Assembly: GCF_029893345.1 (NCBI RefSeq)
Contig: NZ_JARXVE010000014.1
Coordinates: 1 to 64,000, forward strand
Source: Mycolicibacterium frederiksbergense
Lineage (GTDB): Bacteria > Actinomycetota > Actinomycetes > Mycobacteriales > Mycobacteriaceae
DNA: 64,000 nucleotides
Reading direction: 5' to 3'
A program made the translations under genes and the position numbers. This document shows positions 26,632 through 37,557 of the stretch, in pieces; within the stretch, counting starts at the first letter, position 1; each line of letters begins with the position of its first letter. The notes beneath the pieces are model-generated. The model worked only from the letters and a program-made list of their open reading frames with translations, had not been told where the DNA came from and did no database searches.

Positions 26632-26970
26632 TCAGCGGTGGGGAAGAAACAGCACCGTCTCCGGCATGAACACGGCAGCGAAGATGCATATCGCCACGTG
26701 CGCTACGAGTATCGAACGCAGGAAGAGGCTGAGCCGCCGCGGTGCCGCTTCGTCGGGGCCACGTCGGCGACCCGTGATGACCGATGTCGCCACCAAGACG
26801 ACCGATATCAGTAGCGCCACGAACGCGGCGGTACCGAAGGACACCGTGTAGAAACCAACGAGCGCCAACATCAGCACGAGCCACAGGTACAGAACCAGCC
26901 CGGCAATTACGCCGGTCGCGATGAGCCCCACGGTGGCAAGCAGTTGCTTCGGGGATTGGTTGGTGACCAT
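26632..26970 (-). CDS. Small membrane protein, last gene of the type VII-like cassette
   Basis: 112 residues from ATG 26970 (AAAGGG upstream). Three hydrophobic helices: about 9-32 (LLATVGLIATGVIAGLVLY), 38-60, and 82-102 near the C-terminus. No family recognised. It lies 90 bp after another small membrane protein on the same strand. In a toxin cassette such proteins may serve immunity or export, but this is inference. Confidence 0.55.
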   Translation of the reverse strand: MVTNQSPKQLLATVGLIATGVIAGLVLYLWLVLMLALVGFYTVSFGTAAFVALLISVVLVATSVITGRRRGPDEAAPRRLSLFLRSILVAHVAICIFAAVFMPETVLFLPHR

Positions 26971-27059
26971 CGGTTCATGGCCCTTTCGTCGGATCGGCCA
27001 CAAGAATGTCGTGAAGTCGTTGGGCTTGTCCGACGACCACCTCCGGCATTCGTTCGAGC

Positions 27060-27449
27060 TCAGTAACATTCGTGCTGGGCTGTGCGTGGTACCGGATCCG
27101 TGTTAGGTGCCGAGATCGTCTTGCGATGCGCTCCGCGTGCGTCGGCCTCGGTTTCAGCCTCATCCTCGCGTGGCGGGTCGACGACGTGGATGCAGGCCAC
27201 CAGTAGCCCGGCTGCCAGGATGACGGGGACAGATAAGAACCAGGCGGTGATCAGCATGATTGGACCCCACATGGTGATGTTCACAATGAACAGACGAACG
27301 TATTCCCCTGTTGGTAAGGGGGCGGGGTCACTACTGCCGACGATCATGGCGGTGGATATCGCGATTCCCACGACGACGCACATGAATACTGTCACCACCG
27401 CGACACACACGAGAGCACGGAGCGGGCTGGGTTTGGCGAATTTGATCAT
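27060..27449 (-). CDS. Small membrane protein following the lipoprotein gene
   Basis: About 129 residues from ATG 27449; a TTG at 27482 overlapping the lipoprotein stop is an alternative (140 residues). Two or three membrane helices (VCVAVVTVFMCVVVGIAIS; ITMWGPIMLITAWFLSVPVIL) precede an acidic, hydrophilic tail (DPPREDEAETEADARG). Family unknown. It belongs to the operon that starts with the EspC-like gene. Confidence 0.55.
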   Translation of the reverse strand: MIKFAKPSPLRALVCVAVVTVFMCVVVGIAISTAMIVGSSDPAPLPTGEYVRLFIVNITMWGPIMLITAWFLSVPVILAAGLLVACIHVVDPPREDEAETEADARGAHRKTISAPNTDPVPRTAQHECY

Positions 27450-27478
27450 CAGCGACTGCCAACCGATGTGCGATTCCG

Positions 27479-27979
27479 TCAATGGAACGGCACGTGGTAA
27501 AGCACGACATACGTCGTACCGGCCTCAGTACGCGGGATGAGGACGAGGATCTTGCGGCCCCCCTCGTACTGGTTGCAGAAGCCGTAGTCGTCGCGGTTGA
27601 TGGTGACGTTCGCGTATTGCAGGATCTGCCCGTCGAACGACTCGTTGATCAACGGAGGTCGCTCGTCGGGGAACACCTGCTTGAGGCCCCGGCAGGTCTG
27701 CTCAACGACTTGGTTGCGTGGTGCGGTGAAGCTCACCAGGGCTTTGGCGCGGAAACGTTCCAGCGGCGGCTTCACGACCCGCACGTTCTCAGCATCGGTG
27801 GGCAGCACAACGTTGAAGTAGCCCATGACCTCTTGCGCTTCTTGCAGCGGCGATTGCGGCACGGCCGCTGTGGTGGTTGTGGGCGTACTGGCCGGATCAT
27901 TGTGTCCGCCTGTACACCCTGCCACCGCGACACAACCTGCAAGCAGCAGGCCTGCCAGTACGAGGCGCCTAGCCTGCAC
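27479..27979 (-). CDS. Mycobacterial lipoprotein within the type VII-like cassette
   Basis: 166 residues from GTG 27979, 11 bp inside the end of the upstream gene. The signal sequence contains two possible lipoboxes (LLAGC16 and VAVAGC22), followed by a Thr/Pro-rich spacer and a domain of about 125 residues with two cysteines (QTCRGLKQ and GFCNQYEGG). A cell-surface lipoprotein directly after a secreted toxin-like gene could be its immunity protein. This is positional inference; no family is recognised. Confidence 0.65.
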   Translation of the reverse strand: MQARRLVLAGLLLAGCVAVAGCTGGHNDPASTPTTTTAAVPQSPLQEAQEVMGYFNVVLPTDAENVRVVKPPLERFRAKALVSFTAPRNQVVEQTCRGLKQVFPDERPPLINESFDGQILQYANVTINRDDYGFCNQYEGGRKILVLIPRTEAGTTYVVLYHVPFH

Positions 27980-29372
27980 GGTGAATCCCGGTACTGCCAA
28001 CCATGGTGAACTCCTGTGCGTAGCCGATGAGATGAAGCCGGGCCAGCTGCGCATCGGTAATGGGCGTACCCATGATCTGAGTCTGCTTCCCGATGTCCCA
28101 GTTATAGCGATCCCGAGTGTTCACATCAGTGTCCATCGAGTACGTCCACTGCCCACCAGGATCGGCTGGCGGATAAACCGTCACCTGCCCTGCCAGGTTG
28201 TAATCGAAGTTACCGGAGGCCAGAAACCAATCATGCTCGGCACCAACGCTGTTTTGCCGAGCCGCCATACCGTTCCATTCGGTATTGACGGGGAACGTGA
28301 GGGGTCCGGTAGCTCCCGCGGCTTGGGCCCGGTTGATGGCATCTGCCCCCAAACGTTGAGCGGTCTCGTCGACACCGCGTTGGAAGCCAGGAATGTCGTT
28401 GAGCATCTGGCGGACATCTTGCTGCAGCGGTTCGCCACTGACAGTGAGGTAATGGCGCAGATTGCGCGCCGCGTTCGGCACCTCGTCTTCTTTCAACCCA
28501 ATACCGGCTTGAATGGTGGTCTTGGCGAGCGCATCTCCAGGATTGCGCGGCTCCCATGATCTGAACGGCCCAGCACCGGGGTCGACCGGGGTCCACTTCG
28601 GTGGCTCAGGCTTCGAGGGCAGCTGTGCCCCTGGGACCGGATCGCCGAGCCCATCAGGGTAATAGGGGTCTCCGCCGGGTGTTGAACCTTCGATAGGAGT
28701 ACCTAGGGGTGGCCACGGCTGATCAGGGATCGGGTTTCGCGGCTCTGCCGCACGGTCCACGGCCTCATCTTTGGGCGACTGCCGTTCTTCGTTGTTGACG
28801 AACTGGACTGTGCCGTCACGGCTGTCTTCGCCGTCGAAGGTGATTCCGTTCAGTTCGGCCGCCTTGGTGGTGAGGCGTTCACTGATCAGATTGTCGGTGG
28901 CGAGCAGCTGGCCGGCGTTCCAGCGGATGTTCTCGGCATGCTCGGTGCCGGCAGTGTGGCGGTCTGCCATCGTCGCGATATCGATACGTCGGGTATCGAT
29001 GATCGAAAGGTTCTCTGCCACCCTGAAACCGTCGGCTTCTGCTTCGGCGATTGCTTCCAAAACCTTGGCGCGGGCGCTGCGCAGATCATGCGCCCCGCCG
29101 GTGGCGAGAGCTGCTGCGCTACGCACAATCTCACCGTGGCGGCCGACGATCACGGAGTCGGCGGTCACGCGGTCTAGGGCGGCGTCTTTGGCAGTGCCTT
29201 CCCACTCAGTTCCGCCCGGGGAACTGATGTTCTGGCGGTGTTGAGAAAACAACTCTTCGAACTCGTCAGCTGAAGCGCGCCATCTGGTGGCAGCAGCATC
29301 GAGGTGAGTGATGGCCCAGGTTTCGACCTGTGAGCGGGCCGGGGCTGGGTTGGGCGCTGCTGCAGGGCTCAT
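27969..29372 (-). CDS. Probable type VII-secreted multidomain protein, toxin-like
   Basis: 467 residues. The N-terminal 190 residues are helical and resemble WXG/ESX-type secretion domains of mycobacterial toxins (THLDAAATRWRASADEFEEL, SSPGGTEWEGTAKDAAL with a WxG-like W-E-G). A Pro-rich linker follows (about 205-280; PDQPWPPLGTP, YPDGLGDPVPG). The C-terminal domain (about 290-467) contains YNLAGQVTVYPPADPGGQW, DRYNWDIGKQ and a terminal helix; it is not one I recognise (not the TNT NAD-glycohydrolase). It overlaps the EspC-like gene by ATGA and the lipoprotein gene by 11 bp. The layout secretion domain, linker, variable C-terminal domain, then candidate immunity gene is that of polymorphic toxins. 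Confidence 0.6.
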   Translation of the reverse strand: MSPAAAPNPAPARSQVETWAITHLDAAATRWRASADEFEELFSQHRQNISSPGGTEWEGTAKDAALDRVTADSVIVGRHGEIVRSAAALATGGAHDLRSARAKVLEAIAEAEADGFRVAENLSIIDTRRIDIATMADRHTAGTEHAENIRWNAGQLLATDNLISERLTTKAAELNGITFDGEDSRDGTVQFVNNEERQSPKDEAVDRAAEPRNPIPDQPWPPLGTPIEGSTPGGDPYYPDGLGDPVPGAQLPSKPEPPKWTPVDPGAGPFRSWEPRNPGDALAKTTIQAGIGLKEDEVPNAARNLRHYLTVSGEPLQQDVRQMLNDIPGFQRGVDETAQRLGADAINRAQAAGATGPLTFPVNTEWNGMAARQNSVGAEHDWFLASGNFDYNLAGQVTVYPPADPGGQWTYSMDTDVNTRDRYNWDIGKQTQIMGTPITDAQLARLHLIGYAQEFTMVGSTGIHRAG

Positions 29373-29647
29373 ACAGTTCTGGTGATGTTGTCGGCCGCGG
29401 CCTCGTTGGTGTGGCGATACACGCCACTGCCGACCCGCAGATAGTCCGCGTGGGTACTGGCCCGGGCGGCTTGGCGGTTGCGAGCCGATGCCAGCGCCTC
29501 GTCGAGCGCCGACACTCCAGCGTGGCTGGGTTGGCCACCCGTTGCCACAGCCGTAGTGCTAGCCGCCAGCGCAGCTGCAATGTTCGCGCTGCCAGACGCC
29601 GCCGCGCTCAATCCCTGATGGTCAACCGAAAGTTTCCCCGCCACCAT
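29369..29647 (-). CDS. EspC-like (DUF2580) type VII secretion-associated protein
   Basis: 92 residues, size and pattern of EspC-family proteins: KLSVDHQGLSAAASGSANIA at the start, a Gly/Pro turn in the middle and a C-terminal helix with YRHTNEAAA where intact members show Y-x-x-x-D/E (here Asn at that position, Glu next). These small proteins form helical hairpins co-secreted with a larger partner through ESX systems. It starts at ATG 29647 after GGGGAG and overlaps the next gene by ATGA, as expected for a secretion partner. Confidence 0.65.
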   Translation of the reverse strand: MVAGKLSVDHQGLSAAASGSANIAAALAASTTAVATGGQPSHAGVSALDEALASARNRQAARASTHADYLRVGSGVYRHTNEAAADNITRTV

Positions 29648-29995
29648 TGACTCCCCATGTCAAAGAATGGCAGCAGACTACCTCACGGGCCGGGGTTAGC
29701 TGGCAACTCCGTGTCGTTGCAGGGAAAGGTGGACTGCCTGGCCTCGATGCTCGGCGGCCACGGTGGCGCGACTCAGCAGCATCGAGGAGCACCTACGACA
29801 CCACTGACAGATGTGTGACCCAGAAGCGCCTGCGGTGGTCACACCTCGCGGCGAGGCCGTGAGTGCGATGTAAGGCTGCGATGTCAGCTTGGCCACCTCG
29901 GTGTAGCCAACCCGAGCTGTCGGCTTTCTCGGATCTCGGACGGATCTTGCACCTGAGGCATTGGTGGGGCCTGGTTTTGCCGCTGTGATGACAAG
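29648..29995. other. Intergenic region with a hairpin
   Basis: About 350 bp between divergent genes. GTGTGACC (29813-29820) and GGTCACAC (29837-29844) are perfect inverted repeats with a 16-nt loop, possibly a regulator site or terminator. No other gene-like frame has a ribosome site or recognisable content. Confidence 0.4.
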
Positions 29996-30580
29996 ATGTC
30001 GATTTCAGCCCTGCCCGAAGTAGTGCGTTTCTCTGACTGCGCTGAGGAACCGTGGGCGAATGGTGGTGGGAGCACGCGAGTAATCGCTGTCGGTCCCGCC
30101 GATTCGATGGTCGGTGGATTCGATTGGCGCTTGAGCGTCGCGACGGTCACAAGCGGTGCTTTCTCCCAGTTCCCCGGAGTGGACCGGGTGATCGTTTTGG
30201 CCGAGGGGCCGACGATGACGTTGGTGATCGACGGTGAAGAGTTCGAGCTTGATCCGTTTCGTCCCAGGCAATTCGCGGGGGAGTCGGTTGTTGCGTGCGA
30301 GACATCAACGCTGTCTTTCGATTTCAATGTGATGACGCGCCGGCAGGTGTGTCGAGCCGAAGTCAGCATTCGGGTGGGCTCGGGCCTCATCGGCGCCCCG
30401 CATGATGGACTGACGTTCATTGTGGCGCTGGCCGGGTGTGCGACCGTTCGGTCGGCGGACGGTGGCACGGTGCGACTCAGTCGCTTCGACAGCGTGAGGT
30501 TGTCGTCGGCAGCTGAGCTATCTGTCGAGGCTCAGGGGCGGGTGGCTCTCGTGCGCATCAGGTACACCCATCACCCGTGA
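29996..30580 (+). CDS. hutD: HutD-family cupin protein
   Basis: 194 residues. The defining N-terminal motif reads EEPWANGGGSTRVIA (family pattern PWKNGGGxT), then GFDWRLSVATV, GAFSQFPGVDRVIVLAEG and LDPFRPRQFAGE, all typical of the HutD bicupin fold. HutD is thought to buffer or sense an intermediate of histidine breakdown. It lies 1.4 kb from hutI on the opposite strand, separated by two unrelated genes, so its link to the hut genes is positional. The start ATG 29996 lacks a clear ribosome site. Confidence 0.85.
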   Translation: MSISALPEVVRFSDCAEEPWANGGGSTRVIAVGPADSMVGGFDWRLSVATVTSGAFSQFPGVDRVIVLAEGPTMTLVIDGEEFELDPFRPRQFAGESVVACETSTLSFDFNVMTRRQVCRAEVSIRVGSGLIGAPHDGLTFIVALAGCATVRSADGGTVRLSRFDSVRLSSAAELSVEAQGRVALVRIRYTHHP

Positions 30581-30628
30581 CGGCGGGCGGCTAAGTCAGA
30601 CATGGAAGACATGGAATAGTCGGCGCTC

Positions 30629-31108
30629 ATGGAATCGGTTGTGACGCTGTCGGTGGGAGATGCCGGGGAGCTGCTGACGTTGCAGCGTGCCGCGTATGTG
30701 ACCGAGGCGCAGGCTCACAACGACCTGGGTCTTCCTCCGTTGATCCAGTCCCTTGACGAACTGACGACCGAGCTGGCCAAACCTGAGGTGACCGCGTTTG
30801 GGCTGCGCGATGACGCCCAACGTCTGGTCGCTGCCGTGCGCGTGTATCTCTTTCCGGCGGAGCCATTCACCGCCGAGTTGGGAAGGCTGGTCGTGGCCCC
30901 GGACATGCAGGGCCGGGGCCGGGGCAGTCGATTGCTCGAACTTGTGGAAGAGCGACTTCCGGAGCAGGTCACCGATCTTCGACTGTTCACGGGGGAGCGG
31001 AGCCTCGGCAACCTTCGGCTCTACTCCCGATTCGGATACCAGGAAACGCACCGCACCCCGACTCCAGGTGGCTACGCGCTGGTCCACCTGACCAAACGAG
31101 TGCGTTAG
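30629..31108 (+). CDS. GNAT-family N-acetyltransferase
   Basis: 159 residues. The acetyl-CoA site is clear: LGRLVVAPDMQGRGRGSRLLELVEE (V-x-P-x-x-Q-G-R-G-x-G, about residues 88-112, quoted in part). A C-terminal block NLRLYSRFGYQETHRT is typical for the subfamily. Substrate unknown. It starts 48 bp after hutD and may be in the same transcript. Confidence 0.85.
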   Translation: MESVVTLSVGDAGELLTLQRAAYVTEAQAHNDLGLPPLIQSLDELTTELAKPEVTAFGLRDDAQRLVAAVRVYLFPAEPFTAELGRLVVAPDMQGRGRGSRLLELVEERLPEQVTDLRLFTGERSLGNLRLYSRFGYQETHRTPTPGGYALVHLTKRVR

Positions 31109-31135
31109 CGATATTGCCGACGGTAGCGTCGGTGC

Positions 31136-31900
31136 GTGCTTGAAGGCTACGTATATGTCGCTGATGAGAAACCTGGTCCAATGACTGGCGCGGTTGTTGG
31201 CGTCCGAGTTGCGAAAACACCTTTGGAGCCGCCGTGGATCGTGGTGAACCATGCCCTCGCCGGGGGCAACATCGATCACTGGCCCGGACGGCTTTTTCGC
31301 GTCGCGTGCGTCCCGCCGCGTTCGCCCGCCGAAGACAATGCGCTCGCCCGGGCTGCCGAGAACTTGCGCGCAGACGCCGGCTATTCCCGAGTGGTCGTTG
31401 TCGATGTGATCGAGGAGCTTGACGCTGCAATCCTGTTCGGTCCGCACGGCACCGACATCATCAAGATCATCGAGGTGGGCCGCTTGCTGACTGAAGATCG
31501 CGCCAAACAGTTGGCGGCTCAATGTAATCCCGGCGCTGAGGCCGCCTACAATCGCGCGTGGGCACAGTGGTTAGCTGTGCAACCCAACGGATCGTTCTAC
31601 CTCAACGACGAGCATCTCGACACACTCCTGGTTCCCGGTGCAGGACCATCTGGTTCACCAATCGGAAACGGGTTCCTCGTCGTATCGGAGGCCGTACGCC
31701 GCCGCGCTCAACAAGGCGGTGGCAGCGGCGCCTTCACCATCAACATCGAGGGCGAAGAAACAATGGCCGATCCCTGGGCGACAGCCAGGGCCAGCCTGCA
31801 ACATGCGGCGATGGCCTACGGCGCACCCGATCTAATCTCGGCCGCGGACCACGCCGTGCTCACCCAGGCATGGCTGTCCACAGTTGGCCACCCGCGATAA
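31136..31900 (+). CDS. Hypothetical protein
   Basis: 254 residues from GTG 31136, 27 bp after the acetyltransferase gene. No signal peptide or membrane helix. The N-terminal half is alpha/beta (WIVVNHALAGGNI, RVVVVDVIEELDAAILFGP), the C-terminal part helical (DPWATARASLQHAAMAYGA). I do not recognise it. No ribosome site stands out, so translation may depend on the preceding gene. Confidence 0.5.
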   Translation: MLEGYVYVADEKPGPMTGAVVGVRVAKTPLEPPWIVVNHALAGGNIDHWPGRLFRVACVPPRSPAEDNALARAAENLRADAGYSRVVVVDVIEELDAAILFGPHGTDIIKIIEVGRLLTEDRAKQLAAQCNPGAEAAYNRAWAQWLAVQPNGSFYLNDEHLDTLLVPGAGPSGSPIGNGFLVVSEAVRRRAQQGGGSGAFTINIEGEETMADPWATARASLQHAAMAYGAPDLISAADHAVLTQAWLSTVGHPR

Positions 31901-31971
31901 CACACGATCATGCACTGGGGCCGGAATTCGTGACGATCGGCGGGGCCAGATCACTTGACGAAACACAGTTC

Positions 31972-33168
31972 CTAGCAGTCAGGTGCGGGGGTGCCGTGGT
32001 CTGGATGGCCTTGGCCGGCCACCACGGTGTGGGCGATCAGGTTGACGCCGGGCCGGTACGCCAGGTGCAGATAGGTCGGTGCGTGCAGTTGGACGAAGTC
32101 GGCACGCTGACCGGGATGCAGCGCGCCGATGTCGTTGCGGCGCAATGCTGCTGCGCCGCCCGCGGTGGCGGCCCACAGGGCTTCGGCGGGAGTGAGGCGC
32201 ATATCGCGCACCGCCAGGGCGATACACAGCGCCATGCTGGTGGTGTAGGAGCTGCCGGGGTTGCAGTCGGTGGCAAGGGCCACCGTGGCACCGGCGTCGA
32301 GGAACCGGCGGCCGTTGGGCCACTGCGCCCGGGTACTGAATTCGGCGCCGGGCAACAAGGTGGCGACCGTCGATGACCCGGCGAGGGCGTCGATGTCCTC
32401 GTCGGTGGCGTAGGTGCAGTGATCCACCGAGGCGGCGTCCAGTTCGACGGCAAGTTTGATGCCGTCGCCGCGGCCGAGCTGGCTGGCGTGCAGTCGTGGC
32501 TGCAAGCCGCGGGCAATCCCGGCGGTGAGAATGGCGCGCGCCTCATCGACATTGAAGGCACCCCGATCGCAGAAGACGTCGATCCAGCGGGCATGCGGGG
32601 CGCACGCCTCGAGCATGGTGGTGCGCACCAGTTCGACGTACTCGTCGCGACGGGAGGCGTATTCGGCGGGCACCACGTGCGCGCCGAGAAACGTTGTCTC
32701 GGTGGTAAACCCGGTGGCCACGCGCAGGCTGCGGGCCTCGTCGTCGACGGTGAGCCCGTATCCGCTCTTGGTTTCAAACGTGGTGACACCGGCGTCGCGC
32801 AGCTCCTGACCGAGGCGTGCGACGTTGGCGGCCAAGACGTCATCGGTGGCGTTGCGGGTGGCGCTGACGGTGGTGGCGATACCACCGCCGTCGTAGGGTT
32901 GCCCCGCCATGCGGGCGGCGAATTCGGCGGCCCGGTCGCCATCGAAGACCAGGTGGGCGTGGCTGTCGACGAAGCCGGGAATGACCGCCGCGTGTCCGCA
33001 GTCGACGCGCTGGTCGGCGGCGGGAGCTTCGGCGGCCGGTCCGACCCAGGCGATCTGCCCATTGTCGACCAGAAGTGCGGCGTCGGTGAGGATTCCGAGC
33101 GGGCTGTGATCGCCCTGGGTGGGGTCGTTGGTGACCAGTTCGCCGATGTTGTCGTAGAGCACGGTCAT
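31972..33168 (-). CDS. hutI: Imidazolonepropionase
   Basis: 398 residues, amidohydrolase superfamily. The metal-binding HxH is VDSHAHLVF, and further family blocks are TTFETKSGYGLTVDDE, RLHASQLGRGDG, ASVDHCTYATDEDIDAL and ALATDCNPGSSYTTSM. It opens the imidazolone ring of 4-imidazolone-5-propanoate to give N-formimino-L-glutamate. Its ATG 33168 overlaps the stop of hutF, and it is the last gene of the hutU-M20-hutF-hutI operon, an order I recall from Streptomyces. Confidence 0.95.
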   Translation of the reverse strand: MTVLYDNIGELVTNDPTQGDHSPLGILTDAALLVDNGQIAWVGPAAEAPAADQRVDCGHAAVIPGFVDSHAHLVFDGDRAAEFAARMAGQPYDGGGIATTVSATRNATDDVLAANVARLGQELRDAGVTTFETKSGYGLTVDDEARSLRVATGFTTETTFLGAHVVPAEYASRRDEYVELVRTTMLEACAPHARWIDVFCDRGAFNVDEARAILTAGIARGLQPRLHASQLGRGDGIKLAVELDAASVDHCTYATDEDIDALAGSSTVATLLPGAEFSTRAQWPNGRRFLDAGATVALATDCNPGSSYTTSMALCIALAVRDMRLTPAEALWAATAGGAAALRRNDIGALHPGQRADFVQLHAPTYLHLAYRPGVNLIAHTVVAGQGHPDHGTPAPDC

Positions 33169-34538
33169 TGGGAGCTCCTGATCGGTTCCGCATCCAGCAG
33201 TGCGGTAATGCTTTGGGCGAGTATGGATGTGGGCTGTTCGATGCTGGTGTGACGGCGGTCGGTCACCACGCGGCGGCCGTCGATGATGACGTCGGTGACA
33301 TCGGCGGCGGTCGCGGCGAACACCGCGGTTTCTGCCGCCGCCGGGCTGCCGGCGGTACGGATGGAGTTCAGGTCGACGGCGACGAGGTCGGCGCGCTGGC
33401 CGATCCGGAGCTGGCCGGCGTCGCTGAAGCCGAGGGCCTGGTGTCCGTTGACGGTGGCCGCGGTGAGCAGGTCGGCGGCGGCGAACAGGCCCCGTTCACG
33501 GCGGGCGAGCCGCTCGTCGAGTTCGACGCCGCGGGCTTCCTCGAACATGTCGATGATGGCGTGGCTGTCGGAGCCCAGGCTGAACAACCCGGCGGCCTGC
33601 ATCAACGCAGAGGCGGGGCCGATGCCGTCGCCGAGGTCGCGTTCGGTGGTGGGGCAGAAGCAGACGCCGGTGACGGTGGTGTCGAGGTCGGTGATGTCGG
33701 CGTCGGTGAGATGGGTGGCGTGCACCGCGGTGGTGCGCGGCCCCAGCGCTCCGTGGTCGCGCAGCAGCGCGGTGGGGGTGCAGCCGTGCACGGCCAGGCA
33801 TTGGTCGATCTCGGCGGTCTGTTCCGAGGAGTGCACGTGCAGCGGGGCGTCGTGGGTGGCGGCCCAGTCGACGACGGCGCCCATGTGGTCGACGGGGACC
33901 CCGCGCACCGAGTGCAGGGCCGCGCCGATCACGACGGAGCCGTCGCCGGTGTAGTGCTGGTGCAGGGTTTCAACGCGTTCGGCCCACCGCAGCCCGGTGC
34001 GGTCGCCGAAGCGTTGCTGCGGTCCGTCGGCCAAGGGGGAACCGTCGACGCCCGAGCTGAGATAGCAGGTGTCGAGCAGGGCGATCCGCAACCCGGCGTC
34101 GCGGGCGGCCGCGATCAGGGCATGACCCATGGCGTTCGGATCGGCGTACGGGGTGCCGCCGTTGTCGTGGTGCAGGTAGTGAAACTCGCCGACGCAGGTG
34201 ATGCCGGCCAGGACCATCTCGGCGTACACACCGCGGGCCAGCTGGTAGTAGGAATCCGGGGTAAGCCGGTCGGCGACCTGATACATCAGGTTGCGCCAGG
34301 TCCAGAACGTGCCGCGGTCACGCTGGGTGCGGGAGCGCAGCGCGCGGTGGAAGGTATGCGAATGCGCGTTGGCCAATCCCGGCAGGACCAACCCGGTCAG
34401 CGCCGCGTCGGCGTCACCGCGCTCGGTGTCGGCGGTGACAGCGGTGATGTAGCCGTCGGCGACCTCGACGGTGACACCGTCGGCGACGGTGTCACCACCG
34501 AGCCAGGCATGCTGGCACCAATACCGGGCGGAACTCAT
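33165..34538 (-). CDS. hutF: Formimidoylglutamate deiminase
   Basis: 457 residues, amidohydrolase superfamily. Metal ligands appear in ANAHSHTFHRAL, then GEFHYLHHDNGG, LHVHSSEQTAEID, AVHATHLTD and LGSDSHAIIDMFEEAR. It removes ammonia from N-formimino-L-glutamate to give N-formyl-L-glutamate, so the pathway here is the two-step deiminase branch, not HutE/HutG formiminase. It overlaps both neighbours by four bases. Confidence 0.93.
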   Translation of the reverse strand: MSSARYWCQHAWLGGDTVADGVTVEVADGYITAVTADTERGDADAALTGLVLPGLANAHSHTFHRALRSRTQRDRGTFWTWRNLMYQVADRLTPDSYYQLARGVYAEMVLAGITCVGEFHYLHHDNGGTPYADPNAMGHALIAAARDAGLRIALLDTCYLSSGVDGSPLADGPQQRFGDRTGLRWAERVETLHQHYTGDGSVVIGAALHSVRGVPVDHMGAVVDWAATHDAPLHVHSSEQTAEIDQCLAVHGCTPTALLRDHGALGPRTTAVHATHLTDADITDLDTTVTGVCFCPTTERDLGDGIGPASALMQAAGLFSLGSDSHAIIDMFEEARGVELDERLARRERGLFAAADLLTAATVNGHQALGFSDAGQLRIGQRADLVAVDLNSIRTAGSPAAAETAVFAATAADVTDVIIDGRRVVTDRRHTSIEQPTSILAQSITALLDAEPIRSSQ

Positions 34539-35760
34539 TGGCTGATCCAGTCGGCCATGACGGCGGCCAGCGCGTCGGCGCCGATGCGGCAGTCGCTGAT
34601 CTCGGCGTACTCGTCGGGTGAGTGCGAGACACCGGTGGGGTTGCGCACGAACAGCATCGCGGTCGGCAGCACCGCCGCGAGCACACCGGCGTCGTGGCCG
34701 GCGGCGGTGGGCAGCACGGGCAGCTCACCGAACTGAGGCGTCAGGATTCGCTGAATACGCTCACGCGGTTCACCGGGGAAGTGCACGGCCGGAGAGACCG
34801 ACTCGGTCTCGATCTGCACCGAGGTGCGGTCGGTTCCGGCGTTGCGCATCGCGTCGGCGGCGATGTCGTCGACGAGGGCGCGCAAGGTGTCCTCGTCGGC
34901 GGCACGGGCGTCCAACCACGCCAGCACCTGCGACGGAATGGCGTTGGCGCCGTTGGGCGTGACGCGGACCTTGCCGAAGGTGGCGACCGCCTGGTGCGCG
35001 GCTGCGCGGGTGCGGGCGTCGTGCACCGAGGTGGCGAAGGTGAGCATCGGGTCGCGGCGATCGACCAGCCGGGTGGCCCCGGCGTGGTTGGCTTCCCCGC
35101 AGAACGAGAACTGCCAGCGGCCGTGCGGCCAGATCGCCGAAGCGACGGCCAGCGGCTTGTCGACGAGGTCGAGTGCGCGGCCCTGCTCGACGTGCAGTTC
35201 GACGTAGACCCCGACCCGCTGGGTCAGCGTCGGGTCGAGGCCGACGTGGCGAGGGTCGCGTCCGGCGGCGCTCATCGCCTCGGCGAGGGTGGTGCCCTCG
35301 GCGTCGCGCAGTCCGAGGGCGCGTTCGGCGGTGACCGCACCCGTCGACAGCTGCGATCCCACGCAGGCCACGCCGAAACGGGCGCCCTCCTCGTCGGAGA
35401 ACGCGGCGACGGCCACCGGGCGGCGCGGGGTGACCCCGGTGCGCTGCAATGCGTCGATCGCGGCGAAGGCGGTGATGATCCCCAACGGACCGTCGAAGGG
35501 GCCGCCGTCGGGAACCGAATCCAGATGCGACCCGGTGACGAACGCATCGCGCGGTTCACCGGTGTGCCCCGGCGGCAGCCACCAGGCCCACAGGTTGCCG
35601 TTGCGGTCCTCTTCGACGCTCATGCCGCGCTGTTGCGCCTCGCCGGTGAACCACTCACGCAGCGTCAGATCGGCTGTGCTCCAGGCGAATCGGCGATATC
35701 CGCCGCTGGTGGCATCGCGGCCGACGTCGAGGATCGACCCCCACAGCGAGTCGAACGTGC

Positions 35761-35764
<4 letters not shown>
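34535..35764 (-). CDS. M20-family amidohydrolase (AllC/N-carbamoylase type) in the hut operon
   Basis: 409 residues from GTG 35764, which overlaps the hutU stop as GTGA. Metal ligands: TGSHLDSVPDGGPFDGPLG (His, Asp), FSDEEGARFG (Glu-Glu), ELHVEQGRAL (His) and GVSHSPDEYAE near the end (His). The family includes allantoate amidohydrolase and N-carbamoyl-amino-acid hydrolases. Sitting between hutU and hutF, where a formylglutamate hydrolase (HutG) is needed, it probably hydrolyses N-formyl-L-glutamate to glutamate and formate. That substrate is inference from context; no HutG is seen in the window. Confidence 0.85.
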
Positions 35765-37431
<1,667 letters not shown>

Positions 37432-37525
37432 GGTGATTCCTTCGAGAGGCTGTGCGGGTGGTGGCGTTGTTGGTATCCAGCACACCGCATCCGGTCGCAT
37501 TGCCGCAGACCCGTTTTCGCGATAG

Positions 37526-37543
37526 TGTCTCGAATCCGAGACA
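37526..37543. promoter_or_regulatory. IclR-type operator between hutU and iclR
   Basis: TGTCTCG-AATC-CGAGACA, a perfect 7-bp inverted repeat. The core 16-mer GTCTCGAATCCGAGAC matches the motif RTCTNSNATNNNAGAC found in four other intergenic regions of this cluster. It starts 32 bp before the regulator start (37558) and 95 bp before hutU, so it can act on both. Confidence 0.7.
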
Positions 37544-37557
37544 GATGGGTGGATTGG

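Noticed and set aside
26387..26884. 165-residue - strand frame
   Set aside because: Arg/Gly-rich, overlaps the membrane-protein gene and the restriction remnant, and shows no ribosome site or domain.
29884..30468. - strand frame opposite hutD
   Set aside because: HutD motifs on the + strand are clear, and the antisense frame has no recognisable content.
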